Source of the DNA: CAZZBM01 sp964652255
GTDB lineage: Bacteria; Bdellovibrionota; Bacteriovoracia; Bacteriovoracales; CAZZBM01
Length of the DNA stretch: 64,000 nucleotides
Direction of reading: 5' to 3'
Assembly (NCBI GenBank): GCA_964652255.1
Contig: CAZZBM010000001.1
Coordinates: 681,961 to 745,960, forward strand
How positions within the stretch are numbered: the stretch's first letter is position 1; each line of letters opens with the position of its first letter. The notes under the pieces are model-generated. The model searched no databases. It was not told the origin of the DNA and saw only the letters and a list, made by a program, of their open reading frames with translations. Below are positions 9,096-18,274 of this stretch, piece by piece. Both the position numbers and the translations under genes were made by a program.

Positions 9096-10919
9096 GTGAA
9101 ATTAAATCAAGATCAAGAATTGGTCCTAAAACAAAAAGGACCTATTCTTCTCATTGCAGGGGCTGGCTCAGGAAAAACAAGAACTCTAGTAGAAAGAGTG
9201 AGATTCTTGCAAGAAGAGGGTATAGAAAGTAACTCAATTCTTCTTATTACCTTTACTAATAAAGCTGCTCAAGAAATGAAAGAGCGTTTAAATGATCATG
9301 AAGTCGTAGCTAAAACTTTTCATGGATTGGCTTTGGATGCTTTAAAAAATCATTGTCCAGTCAGAACAAAACATTTTACTATTTATGATCAATCTGATCA
9401 GTTAGCCTTGGTGAGACAATTCTTAAGAACCTTAAAAATCGTTAAAAAACCTAAAGAAGAAATCCTTTTAAAAGCTTTAAGTGAAAAAAAAATAAATCAA
9501 AAAGAAAATTCAGTAGAGTATTTTGAAGATTTTTATCAGTTTTATGAACAGTCTTTAAATTATTATGATGCTTTAGATTTTGATGATCTTCTTGTTTATG
9601 GAGAAAAATATATTCAAGATGATTTTATAAAAAAATTTCAATATATTATGGTAGATGAATTTCAAGATACGAATTTGATTCAAATGAAATTTCTCATGAA
9701 ATTGACTAAATTTCATCAAGAAATTCTTTGCGTGGGAGATATGGATCAAAGTATCTATGCTTTTAGAGGAGCCAGAGAAGAAAATTTAAAATTTTTTATG
9801 GATTTCTATAAACCAAAAGTTTTTTTTCTTCAAAAAAATTATAGATCACATTCTAAAATCATCGAACTAGCTAATGCTGTTATTGAAGAAAATAAAAGAG
9901 TTTTTCCTAAAAAAATGATTTCTATAAGAGAAGAAGAACAAAAGCCTGTTCTTAAAAAATTTCTTCAAGAAGAAGAAGAAGCTTTGTGGGTAGTGGATTA
10001 TTTGAAAAAATATCAAGATTCAGTCCTTCTTTTTAGATCTAGTCAGCAAATTCATTTTGTAGAACAAGAATTAGTGAAACAAGGAATAAAGTATGAACTT
10101 ATTGGAGGAAAAAAAATTTTTGAAAAAAAAGAAATTAAAGATCTTTTAGCTTATTTAAGCTTTATTCAAAATCCAAAAGATGAAATCAGTTTTAGAAGAA
10201 TTATTAATACTCCTTTAAGATCTTTTGGAGAAAAATCTTTAAAAGAATTAGAATTATTATCTAAAGAAAAGTTGTGTACTCTTTTTGAAGGTCTTTCTTT
10301 CTATAGACCCACTCTTTATCATGACTTTTTGAATTTAAGAAAAAGATTTTTTACTCAAAATCTTTCTGAAGCTTTTGAAGGTCTTTTACAAGAGATTCAA
10401 TGGGAAAATTATCTCCAAGATCAATATAAAAATCATTTAAAGCAATTAGAGAGAAAAATGCAGGATCTTTTTTTCTTAAAAAGATCTATAAGTCTATTTA
10501 AAGGCAATTTAAGAGATTATTTATTAAATTTAAAATTAAAAGAAGAAGATCAAGTTCAAGAAAATCAGGTTAAACTTTTAAGTATTCATAGCGCTAAAGG
10601 ATTGGAATTTAATAAAGTCATTATTTTAGGTGTAGAAGATGACTATCTCCCTCATAAAAAAAGTTATTTGCCTGAACATTATGAAGAAGAAAGACGCTTG
10701 TTTTATGTGGCTATTACAAGAGCTAAAAATGAATTAGTAATGACTCAGTGCCAAGAACGATTGTTTCAGGGAAAAGTGATTTATCCTAAAAAAAGTAGGT
10801 ATTTAACAAAACTAGATACTTTCTATGTTGAAGAAAAAGAATTTATTTTTTCTTCTAAAGAAGAACAAAAGCAAGCAGTAGATAATTTTTTTCAAGATCT
10901 AAGAATCTCTATTGATTAA
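9096..10919 (+). CDS. UvrD/Rep/PcrA-type superfamily 1 DNA helicase
   Basis: A 3'-5' ATP-dependent DNA helicase of 607 residues, compact next to UvrD (about 720). It has Walker A AGAGSGKT (residues 21-28), motif Ia TFTNKAAQEM, Walker B VDEFQDT, motif III GDMDQSIYAFRGA, motif IV NYRS, motif V SIHSAKGLEF and motif VI RRLFYVAITRAK. Such helicases act in nucleotide excision and mismatch repair and at stalled forks. The start is GTG at 9096, preceded by a short purine stretch. Rep, PcrA and UvrD cannot be separated by eye. The 3' end overlaps the convergent gene at 10899 by 21 bp. Confidence 0.9.
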   Translation: MKLNQDQELVLKQKGPILLIAGAGSGKTRTLVERVRFLQEEGIESNSILLITFTNKAAQEMKERLNDHEVVAKTFHGLALDALKNHCPVRTKHFTIYDQSDQLALVRQFLRTLKIVKKPKEEILLKALSEKKINQKENSVEYFEDFYQFYEQSLNYYDALDFDDLLVYGEKYIQDDFIKKFQYIMVDEFQDTNLIQMKFLMKLTKFHQEILCVGDMDQSIYAFRGAREENLKFFMDFYKPKVFFLQKNYRSHSKIIELANAVIEENKRVFPKKMISIREEEQKPVLKKFLQEEEEALWVVDYLKKYQDSVLLFRSSQQIHFVEQELVKQGIKYELIGGKKIFEKKEIKDLLAYLSFIQNPKDEISFRRIINTPLRSFGEKSLKELELLSKEKLCTLFEGLSFYRPTLYHDFLNLRKRFFTQNLSEAFEGLLQEIQWENYLQDQYKNHLKQLERKMQDLFFLKRSISLFKGNLRDYLLNLKLKEEDQVQENQVKLLSIHSAKGLEFNKVIILGVEDDYLPHKKSYLPEHYEEERRLFYVAITRAKNELVMTQCQERLFQGKVIYPKKSRYLTKLDTFYVEEKEFIFSSKEEQKQAVDNFFQDLRISID

Positions 10920-12053
10920 TTCTAAAGCCTCTTCTACAACACTAGGATGCAACCCATAGGGATTATCTTCAATAACAGCAGGGGGATCAATATAAAGTTT
11001 ACCTAAGTCTTGTTCATAGTTATCTAAGGGAACAGAGGGGTAATACTTGTATTCATGATTGTCAGTTTCATATTTTTCTAAATCAGTTTTAACCAATGTT
11101 TCAGTTCCATAATCCATGGGACGATTTTCTAAAATGAGTTTTTTTCTAGGCTCTACTGGGTTTTGCACCACTTTTTGATTTTTTGGTATTTGAACACAGC
11201 CATGATCACAGTAAGCTTGAACTTGATTTTTAGAAACTGGAATGAGGCTTGGTCTTGCTTTTAAAAAATTATAATGTTGGGAACAAATTTTGATAATTTT
11301 TGTTACAGTATAATCATTGGTACTAGAGATAATTTCTGCTTCTCCTTGACACTGATTTTGATCATTATATAAACAGAGTCTTTGCTGAGGATGATAATAT
11401 CCTGAAAAAACCAAGAGATCGCCTTCTTGAAAAATTTGAGTATCAGGATATTTTTTCTTAAAAGGTTGTTCTTCTCTAGATAGTGAAATATTTTTATTTT
11501 CCATGTAATTAATAAGAATAAGGGGTTCTTTTAGTTCACTGTATTTTTTTAAAGTTTGAACATAATTATGATGTAAATGAATTTTGGCTACGGGTTGATA
11601 AAGCTCTTTATCTAGGGGATGAATAAGATAAAAGACTCCTTGTAACTTAGAATCTGACAGAGAGATTTTATTTTGAATGAGTTCAACTTGAACAAGACTT
11701 TTTGGAGGAGTTTCAAAAAAAAGAAAAGAAGGAATTTCAGAAGAATTTTCCATGTTTTTTTGCCTAAAGTCTGTGTATTCAACAGTGAATTCAAAAGGAG
11801 ATTGATACTTAAAAAGAGTGTTAAATTCTTTTAAATAATTTTCTCCAAAGAGTCTTTTACTTAGTTCCCAATGATTTTCATGATAAGGGTGGTAAAAGTA
11901 AAATTCTTTTTTGGGTAAAAATCTTTTTTCCTTTTTTAAAGGAATTTTTTCAGCAAACTTTTTTAAATCTTCATTGGTATAAAATTTACCTAAAACTTTA
12001 CTTTTTTCTTCTGGTGAGAGAAAAGTAAGAGCAAAAATCATAGAAATCAACAT
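10899..12053 (-). CDS. Predicted exported protein of unknown function
   Basis: A 384-residue protein opening with a short hydrophobic stretch (MLISMIFALTFLS) that may be a signal peptide. Residues about 50-85 have a faint LysM-like look (a hydrophobic/His start, then LSKRLFGENYLKEFN), which would suit peptidoglycan binding, but this is weak. The middle has a beta-rich region with several Cys residues (about 225-285). No enzyme motif was recognised. It is divergent from the small gene at 12082 and its tail overlaps the helicase gene by 21 bp. Confidence 0.5.
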   Translation of the reverse strand: MLISMIFALTFLSPEEKSKVLGKFYTNEDLKKFAEKIPLKKEKRFLPKKEFYFYHPYHENHWELSKRLFGENYLKEFNTLFKYQSPFEFTVEYTDFRQKNMENSSEIPSFLFFETPPKSLVQVELIQNKISLSDSKLQGVFYLIHPLDKELYQPVAKIHLHHNYVQTLKKYSELKEPLILINYMENKNISLSREEQPFKKKYPDTQIFQEGDLLVFSGYYHPQQRLCLYNDQNQCQGEAEIISSTNDYTVTKIIKICSQHYNFLKARPSLIPVSKNQVQAYCDHGCVQIPKNQKVVQNPVEPRKKLILENRPMDYGTETLVKTDLEKYETDNHEYKYYPSVPLDNYEQDLGKLYIDPPAVIEDNPYGLHPSVVEEALELINRDS

Positions 12054-12081
12054 AAGATTATTATAAAAGAGAGTAGAAACA

Positions 12082-12318
12082 ATGCTTCCTCCTGAAAATT
12101 TTTCTCAAGAAAAATCCTTGGCTTTTTTAGTTCCTAAGGAAGATTCTGCCTTTATTTATGCTTTATTAGAAGGAGAAGAGCATCTAATGAGCTACACAAC
12201 AACAAAAAGTTACTTGCAGGAAGTAGAAATCACTGTCTTTTATGCTGAAAATAGAGAAAAAGAAGTTCAGGATTGGTTTTTAAGAAACTCAGATCTTGAG
12301 TTTAAAAAGATTAGTTAA
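12082..12318 (+). CDS. Small DUF4911-like protein
   Basis: A 78-residue soluble protein. The pattern PKEDSAFIYALLEGEEHL followed by a short beta-rich stretch resembles DUF4911 proteins, which are small, uncharacterised and common in deltaproteobacteria-like genomes. The call rests on memory of the family pattern and is tentative. ATG at 12082 is the only sensible start. It is divergent from the gene ending at 12053 and overlaps the convergent hydrolase gene by 30 bp. A 7-bp hairpin (12306-12312 / 12318-12324) sits in that overlap. Confidence 0.45.
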   Translation: MLPPENFSQEKSLAFLVPKEDSAFIYALLEGEEHLMSYTTTKSYLQEVEITVFYAENREKEVQDWFLRNSDLEFKKIS

Positions 12319-13101
12319 ATCTTTAAAATATTCTTTTTGAATGGAAGGAATTTCAAAATGAATTTCATGATAAGCATTTTTATAAATAAAAGTCTTTTCT
12401 TCAGGAAAAAGCTCAAGAACTTTCTTATGATTAATAAGAAGATCTTTCTCTGCTAAAAAAAAATAAAGATGAGGTACTTTTTTAATTTTATAGGATTGAA
12501 TTCCCTGCAAAAGGTGAAAAAATAAAGACAAAGGTGGGTATTTATTAATTAAAGGATCTTCATCATAATCTCTAATAGAGGTATGATCATGAGATACCTT
12601 CTCACCATTAACTCCAAAATTACCTAGAGAAAAATGAAAATAAGTAAAGAGTTTTAAAAACCAGGAAGGGCTTCTTAAAAGAAACTTTAAAGAACTTTGA
12701 ATATCAAGAGGAGGGCAAGAGATAAAAGTTTTTTCAGGTTTTAAATCATGTAGGGCATTTAAAGTAATGAGTCCGCCCATGGAATGACCAAAAAGAGAAT
12801 AACGAGATGTTTTAAGTTCTTCAATGAGACCTATAAGATCAAGGGTAAAATCCTGAAAAGAATGAATGGGTTTTTTAGAGCTAAACCCATGCTGAGCTAG
12901 ATCATAAAAACAAATATTATAGTAATCTTTCGCTAAGTTAAGAAGATGTTGATGTCTTAGACCATATTCACAAATACCATGAGTGACAATAAGCCAAGAA
13001 GAATGACCAAAGTCAAAAGGATAGTAAGCTATTTCATTTTTAGTAGAACTTAAAAATTTTTCAGGAAAAATCTTTTGTAAAGAAAAAATTTTATTTATCA
13101 T
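12289..13101 (-). CDS. Alpha/beta-fold hydrolase (lysophospholipase-like)
   Basis: This 270-residue protein has the nucleophile elbow GHSMGG (Ser107), an oxyanion-hole HG near residue 50, an acid candidate in LAEKDLL, and a C-terminal His (YHEIHFE). The order fits the serine hydrolase S33/monoacylglycerol-lipase group. Such enzymes cleave lysolipids or small esters; the actual substrate cannot be read from sequence. There is no signal peptide, so it is probably cytosolic. It is divergent from endA with 5 bp between start codons. The tail overlaps the small gene at 12082. Confidence 0.8.
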   Translation of the reverse strand: MINKIFSLQKIFPEKFLSSTKNEIAYYPFDFGHSSWLIVTHGICEYGLRHQHLLNLAKDYYNICFYDLAQHGFSSKKPIHSFQDFTLDLIGLIEELKTSRYSLFGHSMGGLITLNALHDLKPEKTFISCPPLDIQSSLKFLLRSPSWFLKLFTYFHFSLGNFGVNGEKVSHDHTSIRDYDEDPLINKYPPLSLFFHLLQGIQSYKIKKVPHLYFFLAEKDLLINHKKVLELFPEEKTFIYKNAYHEIHFEIPSIQKEYFKDLTNLFKLKI

Positions 13102-13106
13102 AAGTC

Positions 13107-13862
13107 ATGTTCTTTTTTTTACAAGCTCTATCTTTTCAACAGTCTAAAAAAACTCTTAAACAATTTTATAAAAAACACCCCACTACCCTTTATTGTCCTT
13201 GTGAGATTCAAGAAAGTAAAGTTTTATGCCAGAAAAAAAGTTATGCTTTAGAGTGGGAACATATCGTTCCAGTAAGTTATCTTACTCAACAAAAATCTCA
13301 AGATTTTGCTCTTTGTGAGCAAAAAAAAATAAGAGGTAGAAGATGCTTACAAATGGTAGATAAAGAATTTATTAAATTTGAAGCAGATATGCATAATATT
13401 ATCCCTGAAAGTTCTTATGTAAATAGAAAAAGATCTAATCTCCCTTTTAAAGAAAAATCTCATTGGTTTTATTCTAAAAAAAATATTCTTCCTCAGTGTG
13501 CTTTAAAAATTCAAAAAGATAGAGTTCTTCTTGAAGGAGTGGAAAGAGGATTTATTGCAAGAGCTTATCTTTATATGCAAAAAACTTATGGCTACAATTT
13601 AATGAATCAAGAAGAATTAAAACAATTTACCTCTTGGGATCAACTCTATCCAGCTCAAGGTATGGAATGTGAAAGAAATCAATTTATTAAACAAAAACAA
13701 GGAAACTCTAACCCATTTATTGATTACCATTGTGAAAAAAAAGAAAGAGTTTTTGCGAGTTTGTATCCTCAAAGACAAGAATTCATTCATCCTAAGGAAA
13801 AATTCTCTTTTTGGTCACCTTGGCTGAGAATTCTTCAAAAAAAATTTTTTGGTGGGCGTTGA
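13107..13862 (+). CDS. endA: Endonuclease I (EndA/NucA-type secreted nuclease)
   Basis: A 251-residue nuclease with the EndA catalytic motif LEWEHIVP (Glu51-His52), followed by the ADMHNIIPESS metal-binding segment. The C-terminal QGNSNPFIDY block matches the family's QGNRNPFI. These enzymes are periplasmic or secreted and cut double-stranded DNA non-specifically. The first residues are hydrophobic and short, so export is likely though the signal is minimal. An even number of Cys residues suits a disulfide-stabilised periplasmic protein. The last 13 bp are also the 3' end of tRNA-Val on the other strand, so the C-terminal Gly-Gly-Arg is encoded by the antisense of the tRNA. Confidence 0.85.
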   Translation: MFFFLQALSFQQSKKTLKQFYKKHPTTLYCPCEIQESKVLCQKKSYALEWEHIVPVSYLTQQKSQDFALCEQKKIRGRRCLQMVDKEFIKFEADMHNIIPESSYVNRKRSNLPFKEKSHWFYSKKNILPQCALKIQKDRVLLEGVERGFIARAYLYMQKTYGYNLMNQEELKQFTSWDQLYPAQGMECERNQFIKQKQGNSNPFIDYHCEKKERVFASLYPQRQEFIHPKEKFSFWSPWLRILQKKFFGGR

Positions 13863-13925
13863 CAGGCTCGAACTGCCGACATCTACCTTGTAAGGGTAGC
13901 GCTCTACCAACTGAGCTAAACGCCC
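13850..13925 (-). tRNA. tRNA-Val (anticodon TAC)
   Basis: The minus strand folds as a full cloverleaf: acceptor GGGCGTT/AACGCCC, D arm with AGTTGGTA loop, anticodon arm CTACC/GGTAG with loop CTTACAA (anticodon TAC), T arm with TTCGAGC loop, discriminator A and an encoded CCA. Its 3' 13 bases overlap the end of endA. A separate promoter lies just upstream at 13937-13965. Confidence 0.97.
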
Positions 13926-13936
13926 TTGAATGTGCT

Positions 13937-13965
13937 TTTATCCTTTATTAAAGATTCACTGTCAA
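13937..13965 (-). promoter_or_regulatory. Sigma-70-type promoter for tRNA-Val
   Basis: On the minus strand there is TTGACA (13960-13965), a 17-bp spacer, then GATAAA (13937-13942). The predicted start falls a few bases before the tRNA. The -35 box lies next to the typA stop codon, so the promoter is squeezed between the two genes. Confidence 0.65.
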
Positions 13966-13967
13966 GA

Positions 13968-15761
13968 TTATTTTCTTTGCTGAGAACTAAGTATTTTTTT
14001 TCTTAAACGAATATTTTCAGGAGTAATTTCTACTAATTCATCATCTTCAATATAAGTTAAAGCTTCTTCTAGATTTAAAAGTCTAGGAGGAGTAAGCTTA
14101 ATATTATCATCTTTTCCTGAAGCTCTCACATTAGTAAGGTGTTTTTCTCTAATCACATTCACATCTAAATCATTCTCTCTATTATGTTCACCAATAATCA
14201 TTCCTTGATACACTTTTGTTCCAGGTTTAATAAATAGAATACCTCTCTCTTCTAAGTTCACTAAAGAATAAGCAGTAGCTACTCCTTTATCATTGGAAAT
14301 TAAAACACCATTTCTTTTTTTGGTAAATGATCCTTTAAAAGGAGCATATTTTAAAAAAGAACGATTCATAAGACCAGAACCTCTGGTATCAGTAAGAAAC
14401 TGACTATGATAACCAATAAGAGATCTTGAAGGGGCTTCAAAAATTAATCTAGTTCTTCCATTTCCAGAACTTTGCATAGAAATAAGATCAGCTTTTCTAG
14501 TAGAGAGATGTTCGATAACAATTCCACTAAATTCATCATCTACATCAATTAAAACTTCTTCATAAGGCTCTAAGGTTTCTCCGTTTTCCTCCTTAAGAAC
14601 CACCTGAGGTTTTGAAACAGAAATTTCAAAACCCTCTCTTCTCATGTTTTCTAAAAGAATACTAAGTTGTAATTCTCCTCTTGCTGAAACTTGAAAAGAA
14701 TCAGCTTCAGGAAGAGTTTTAACTTGAATACTTACATTGCTTTCTTCTTCTTTAAGTAAACGATCCAAAATCATCCTAGAAGTCACTTTTGAACCTTCTA
14801 ATCCAGCAAAAGAAGAAGTGTTTACGGAAAAAGTCATGCTTAATGTTGGGGGATCAATAAGAGGTGCAACAAGAGGAATTTTGAGCTCAGGAGAGCAAAG
14901 AGTATGACTTACTGTTGCTTTTTGAAAACCAGCAAGAGCAATAATATCCCCAGCTGAAGCTGAATCAATTACTTTTTTAGAGAGAGATTCAAAAGCCATG
15001 ATTTTATTCACTCGACTTGAACCTAAATTTTCTCCCGTAGGAGATAAAATTTGTAACTGATCATTAGTTTTAATTTGACCACTAAAAACTTTTCCAATAA
15101 CAAGTTTACCTAAATAAGCATCTGATTCTAAAAGAGTAATGAGAAAAGAAAATGAATCTTGTTCAATAATTTTAGGACTAGAAATATGCTCTAAAATTCC
15201 TTCAAAAAGACAGTGAAGATTACTTCTTGCATCGCTGAGATCTTTAACAGCCCAACCATTACGACCAGAAGCATAATAAAGTGGAAAATTAATTTGATCA
15301 TTGTTTGCATCTAAATTAATAAATAAGTTATAAATTTCTTCGATAACTTCTTCAATTCTAGCATCAGGTCGATCAACTTTATTAATAATCACTAAAGGTT
15401 TTAATCCTAATTGCAAAGCTTTAGATAAAACAAATTTGGTTTGAGGCATAGGACCTTCAGCTGCATCAACCAACACAAGAACCCCATCTACCATAGTGAG
15501 AATTCTCTCTACCTCACCCCCAAAATCACTATGACCCGGAGTATCAATAATATTAATAGTAGCATCATTCCACTGCACAGAAGTACATTTAGCTAAAATT
15601 GTAATACCTCTCTCTTTTTCTAAATCATGACGATCAAGAGCTCTTTCTTGAGTTTTTTCATGGTCTTTAAAAGCACCAGCTTGCTTAAGAAGCTGATCTA
15701 CAAGGGTTGTTTTTCCATGATCAACGTGGGCAATAATAGCAACATTTCTAATTTTTTTCAT
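13968..15761 (-). CDS. typA: Ribosome-associated GTPase TypA/BipA
   Basis: A 597-residue translational GTPase related to EF-G. G1 is AHVDHGKTTL at residues 11-20, followed by RGITI (G2), DTPGHSDFGGEV (G3) and INKVDRPDA (G4). The C-terminal half has the BipA-specific double-beta-barrel and GYHSQFLTDTRG region. BipA binds ribosomes and helps 50S assembly and stress adaptation. The length is standard and the frame intact. It lies 48 bp downstream of lon on the same strand. Confidence 0.96.
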   Translation of the reverse strand: MKKIRNVAIIAHVDHGKTTLVDQLLKQAGAFKDHEKTQERALDRHDLEKERGITILAKCTSVQWNDATINIIDTPGHSDFGGEVERILTMVDGVLVLVDAAEGPMPQTKFVLSKALQLGLKPLVIINKVDRPDARIEEVIEEIYNLFINLDANNDQINFPLYYASGRNGWAVKDLSDARSNLHCLFEGILEHISSPKIIEQDSFSFLITLLESDAYLGKLVIGKVFSGQIKTNDQLQILSPTGENLGSSRVNKIMAFESLSKKVIDSASAGDIIALAGFQKATVSHTLCSPELKIPLVAPLIDPPTLSMTFSVNTSSFAGLEGSKVTSRMILDRLLKEEESNVSIQVKTLPEADSFQVSARGELQLSILLENMRREGFEISVSKPQVVLKEENGETLEPYEEVLIDVDDEFSGIVIEHLSTRKADLISMQSSGNGRTRLIFEAPSRSLIGYHSQFLTDTRGSGLMNRSFLKYAPFKGSFTKKRNGVLISNDKGVATAYSLVNLEERGILFIKPGTKVYQGMIIGEHNRENDLDVNVIREKHLTNVRASGKDDNIKLTPPRLLNLEEALTYIEDDELVEITPENIRLRKKILSSQQRK

Positions 15762-15809
15762 AAAGGCTTTAAGATAAGGTTTTTATTGGGAAAAGTAAAT
15801 AAAGTGGCT

Positions 15810-18191
15810 TTAATTAGCCACTTTAAGGTATTTTTCTAGGGGTTCTAATAAGATAATATTGTTAAGTTCTAAAAACATCTTTTCTTGAAAGACTATTTTT
15901 AAAAGGTCAGTAACATGATCACAAAGATGAATTTCAAGATCTTTCTTAATAATATCAGGGACTTTAACTAGATCTTTTTCATTTTTTTTAGGGATACAAA
16001 CAGTTTTTACTCCTGAAAGCTTAGCTGCTAAAAGTTTTTCCTTTAATCCACCAATAGGAAGAATATGACCTCGAAGAGAGATTTCACCTGTCATGGCCAA
16101 ATTTCTAGGAACTGGTTTTTGTAAAAGAAGAGACATAAATGTAGTGAACACTGTAATACCAGCACTTGGACCGTCTTTCGGAATAGCACCCTCAGGAATA
16201 TGAAGATGAATACTATGAGTGGTAAACCAAGAGGGTTTAAGTCCTAGTTGAGTCGATAGAATATGGGCAAGACTATGAGCTGCTTTAATAGATTCTTTCA
16301 TGATTTCACCTAATTTGCCTGTTAAAATTAATTCACCATTTCCTGGAAGAGCTAAAGCTTCAATAAAAAGAAGCTCTCCTCCTACACTGGTCCAGGCTAA
16401 CCCATTGACTAAACCAATTTCAGATTGACCTTCAATAAGTTTTTCTTGATAAAGATTGGGTCCTAAATAATCAACAATATTACTTTTAGTAATATTGAAA
16501 TGTTCTTGTTGATGAAGAAGATACTGAGAAGCAACTTTTCTGAAAACCTTAGCAATTAATCTTTGACACTCTCTTACTCCTGTTTCTTTAGTGTAAGTTT
16601 CAATAAGAGATCTTAATGCTTCTTCTTCAAAATTAATTTTTAAATGAGATAAACCATGAAGCTTTTGATTTTTTTCTACAAGATATTGTTTTGCAATTTG
16701 AAGTTTTTCAAAAGGAGTATACCCTGAAATAAAAATAATTTCCATTCTATCTCTTAATGGACCTGGAATGGAGTAAAGATCATTAGCTGTCATCACAAAA
16801 ATAACTTGACTTAAATCATACTCATTTTCAATATAATGATCTGTAAAACGGTTATTTTGTTCTGGATCTAAAACTTCTAAAAGAGCAGAAGAAGGATCTC
16901 CTCTAAAATCTGAACTCATTTTATCAACTTCATCTAAAAGAATAAGAGGATTAGAAGTACCTGTTTTTTTCATGGCTTGAATAATTTTACCAGGCATAGC
17001 CCCTACATAAGTTCTTCTGTGACCTCTAATTTCAGATTCATCTCTTACGCCACCAAGAGAAATTCTAATAAATTGTTTATTTAAGGCTTGAGCCAAAGAT
17101 TTTCCAATAGAAGTTTTTCCAACACCTGGTGGACCTACAAGACAAAGAATAGCTCCTTTACCTTCTTTTTGATTTTTTAATAATTTTTGAACAGCTAAGA
17201 ATTCAATTAAACGCTCCTTAACATCTTCTAAACCATAATGTTGAGATTCTAAAATGGCTTTTGCTTGACTTAAATCTTCTTCATCTTTAGAAAATTCTCC
17301 CCAAGGGAGTGAAAGCATCCAGTCGATGTAATTTCTTACTACAACAGCTTCTGCTGACATAGGTTGCATGCTTTTTAATTTTCTAATCTCTTTTAAAACT
17401 TTATCTTTAATATCTTCAGACATATTTTTTTCTTGAAGTTTTTTTTCCATGTCTTGATATTCAGATTGTTCATCTTTATTGCCTAATTCTTTTTGAATGG
17501 CATTAATTTGCTCATTGAGATAGTATTCTTTTTGGTATTTTTCCATTTGAGTTTTTACTCTTTCTTTAATCTTTCTTTCTACTTTAATAATTTCAATTTC
17601 ACCTTGAATTTTTTCTAAAAGTTTTTGTAATCTTAAATTCAGATTAGTTTCATTGAGAAGATATTGTTTATCTTCCATTTTTAAATTTAAATGAGCTGCA
17701 ACAAGATCTCCAAATTTAGAAGGATCACTTAATTGCATTAAAGATTGAAAAATATCAACAGTAATTTTATTAGAAACTTCACAGTAATTTTCAAAAGACT
17801 CTTTAAGCGTTTTAAATAAAGCTAAAAGAAATTTTTCATCAGCAATAGTATCGTTTAATTCTTCCACTTCAACAGTGGTAAAATCTTCTCCTTCTAAAAG
17901 ATTTAAAACTTTTCCTCTTTTTTTTCCTTCAATAAGAACCTTCATGGTTCCATCCGGGAGTTTAATTAATTGTAAAATTTGAGCTAAAATGCCTACTTCA
18001 TAAAGATCTTTCTGAACTGGAGCTATAATAGAAGAATCTTTTTGTGTAACTAAAAAAATGAGTTGCTCTTTTTTTGAAGCAAATTCTAGAGCTTGAATGG
18101 ATTTATCTCGACCAACAAATAAAGGAACAATCATATGTGGGTAAATACAAACATCTCTTAGGGGTAAGAGAGAATATCGTGACATTAGCAC
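15810..18191 (-). CDS. lon: ATP-dependent protease Lon
   Basis: A 793-residue protease with the N-terminal substrate-binding domain, a coiled-coil region, an AAA+ module (Walker A GPPGVGKTS near residue 351; Walker B LLDEVDK) and the C-terminal Ser-Lys protease: PKDGPSAGIT (catalytic Ser near 676) and GLKEKLLAAK (catalytic Lys near 720). It degrades misfolded and regulatory proteins in the cytoplasm. A strong ribosome-binding site (AGGAGG) precedes the ATG. It follows clpX with an 83-bp gap and is part of a proteolysis cluster. Confidence 0.98.
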   Translation of the reverse strand: MLMSRYSLLPLRDVCIYPHMIVPLFVGRDKSIQALEFASKKEQLIFLVTQKDSSIIAPVQKDLYEVGILAQILQLIKLPDGTMKVLIEGKKRGKVLNLLEGEDFTTVEVEELNDTIADEKFLLALFKTLKESFENYCEVSNKITVDIFQSLMQLSDPSKFGDLVAAHLNLKMEDKQYLLNETNLNLRLQKLLEKIQGEIEIIKVERKIKERVKTQMEKYQKEYYLNEQINAIQKELGNKDEQSEYQDMEKKLQEKNMSEDIKDKVLKEIRKLKSMQPMSAEAVVVRNYIDWMLSLPWGEFSKDEEDLSQAKAILESQHYGLEDVKERLIEFLAVQKLLKNQKEGKGAILCLVGPPGVGKTSIGKSLAQALNKQFIRISLGGVRDESEIRGHRRTYVGAMPGKIIQAMKKTGTSNPLILLDEVDKMSSDFRGDPSSALLEVLDPEQNNRFTDHYIENEYDLSQVIFVMTANDLYSIPGPLRDRMEIIFISGYTPFEKLQIAKQYLVEKNQKLHGLSHLKINFEEEALRSLIETYTKETGVRECQRLIAKVFRKVASQYLLHQQEHFNITKSNIVDYLGPNLYQEKLIEGQSEIGLVNGLAWTSVGGELLFIEALALPGNGELILTGKLGEIMKESIKAAHSLAHILSTQLGLKPSWFTTHSIHLHIPEGAIPKDGPSAGITVFTTFMSLLLQKPVPRNLAMTGEISLRGHILPIGGLKEKLLAAKLSGVKTVCIPKKNEKDLVKVPDIIKKDLEIHLCDHVTDLLKIVFQEKMFLELNNIILLEPLEKYLKVAN

Positions 18192-18274
18192 CTCCTATGC
18201 TTTTCTTTATTATCGGGTCTTTTATCAAGATATAAAAATGGAAAAAAAATGAGATCTTGAATTCAAGAAGATTT
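18192..18274 (-). promoter_or_regulatory. clpX-lon spacer with small hairpin and strong RBS
   Basis: Read on the minus strand, this gap holds a palindrome TCTTGAATTCAAGA followed shortly by a run of T, a weak terminator-like arrangement after clpX, and then AGGAGGTG just before the lon start codon. It may let lon be set apart from clpPX. No convincing -35/-10 pair was found. Confidence 0.35.
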
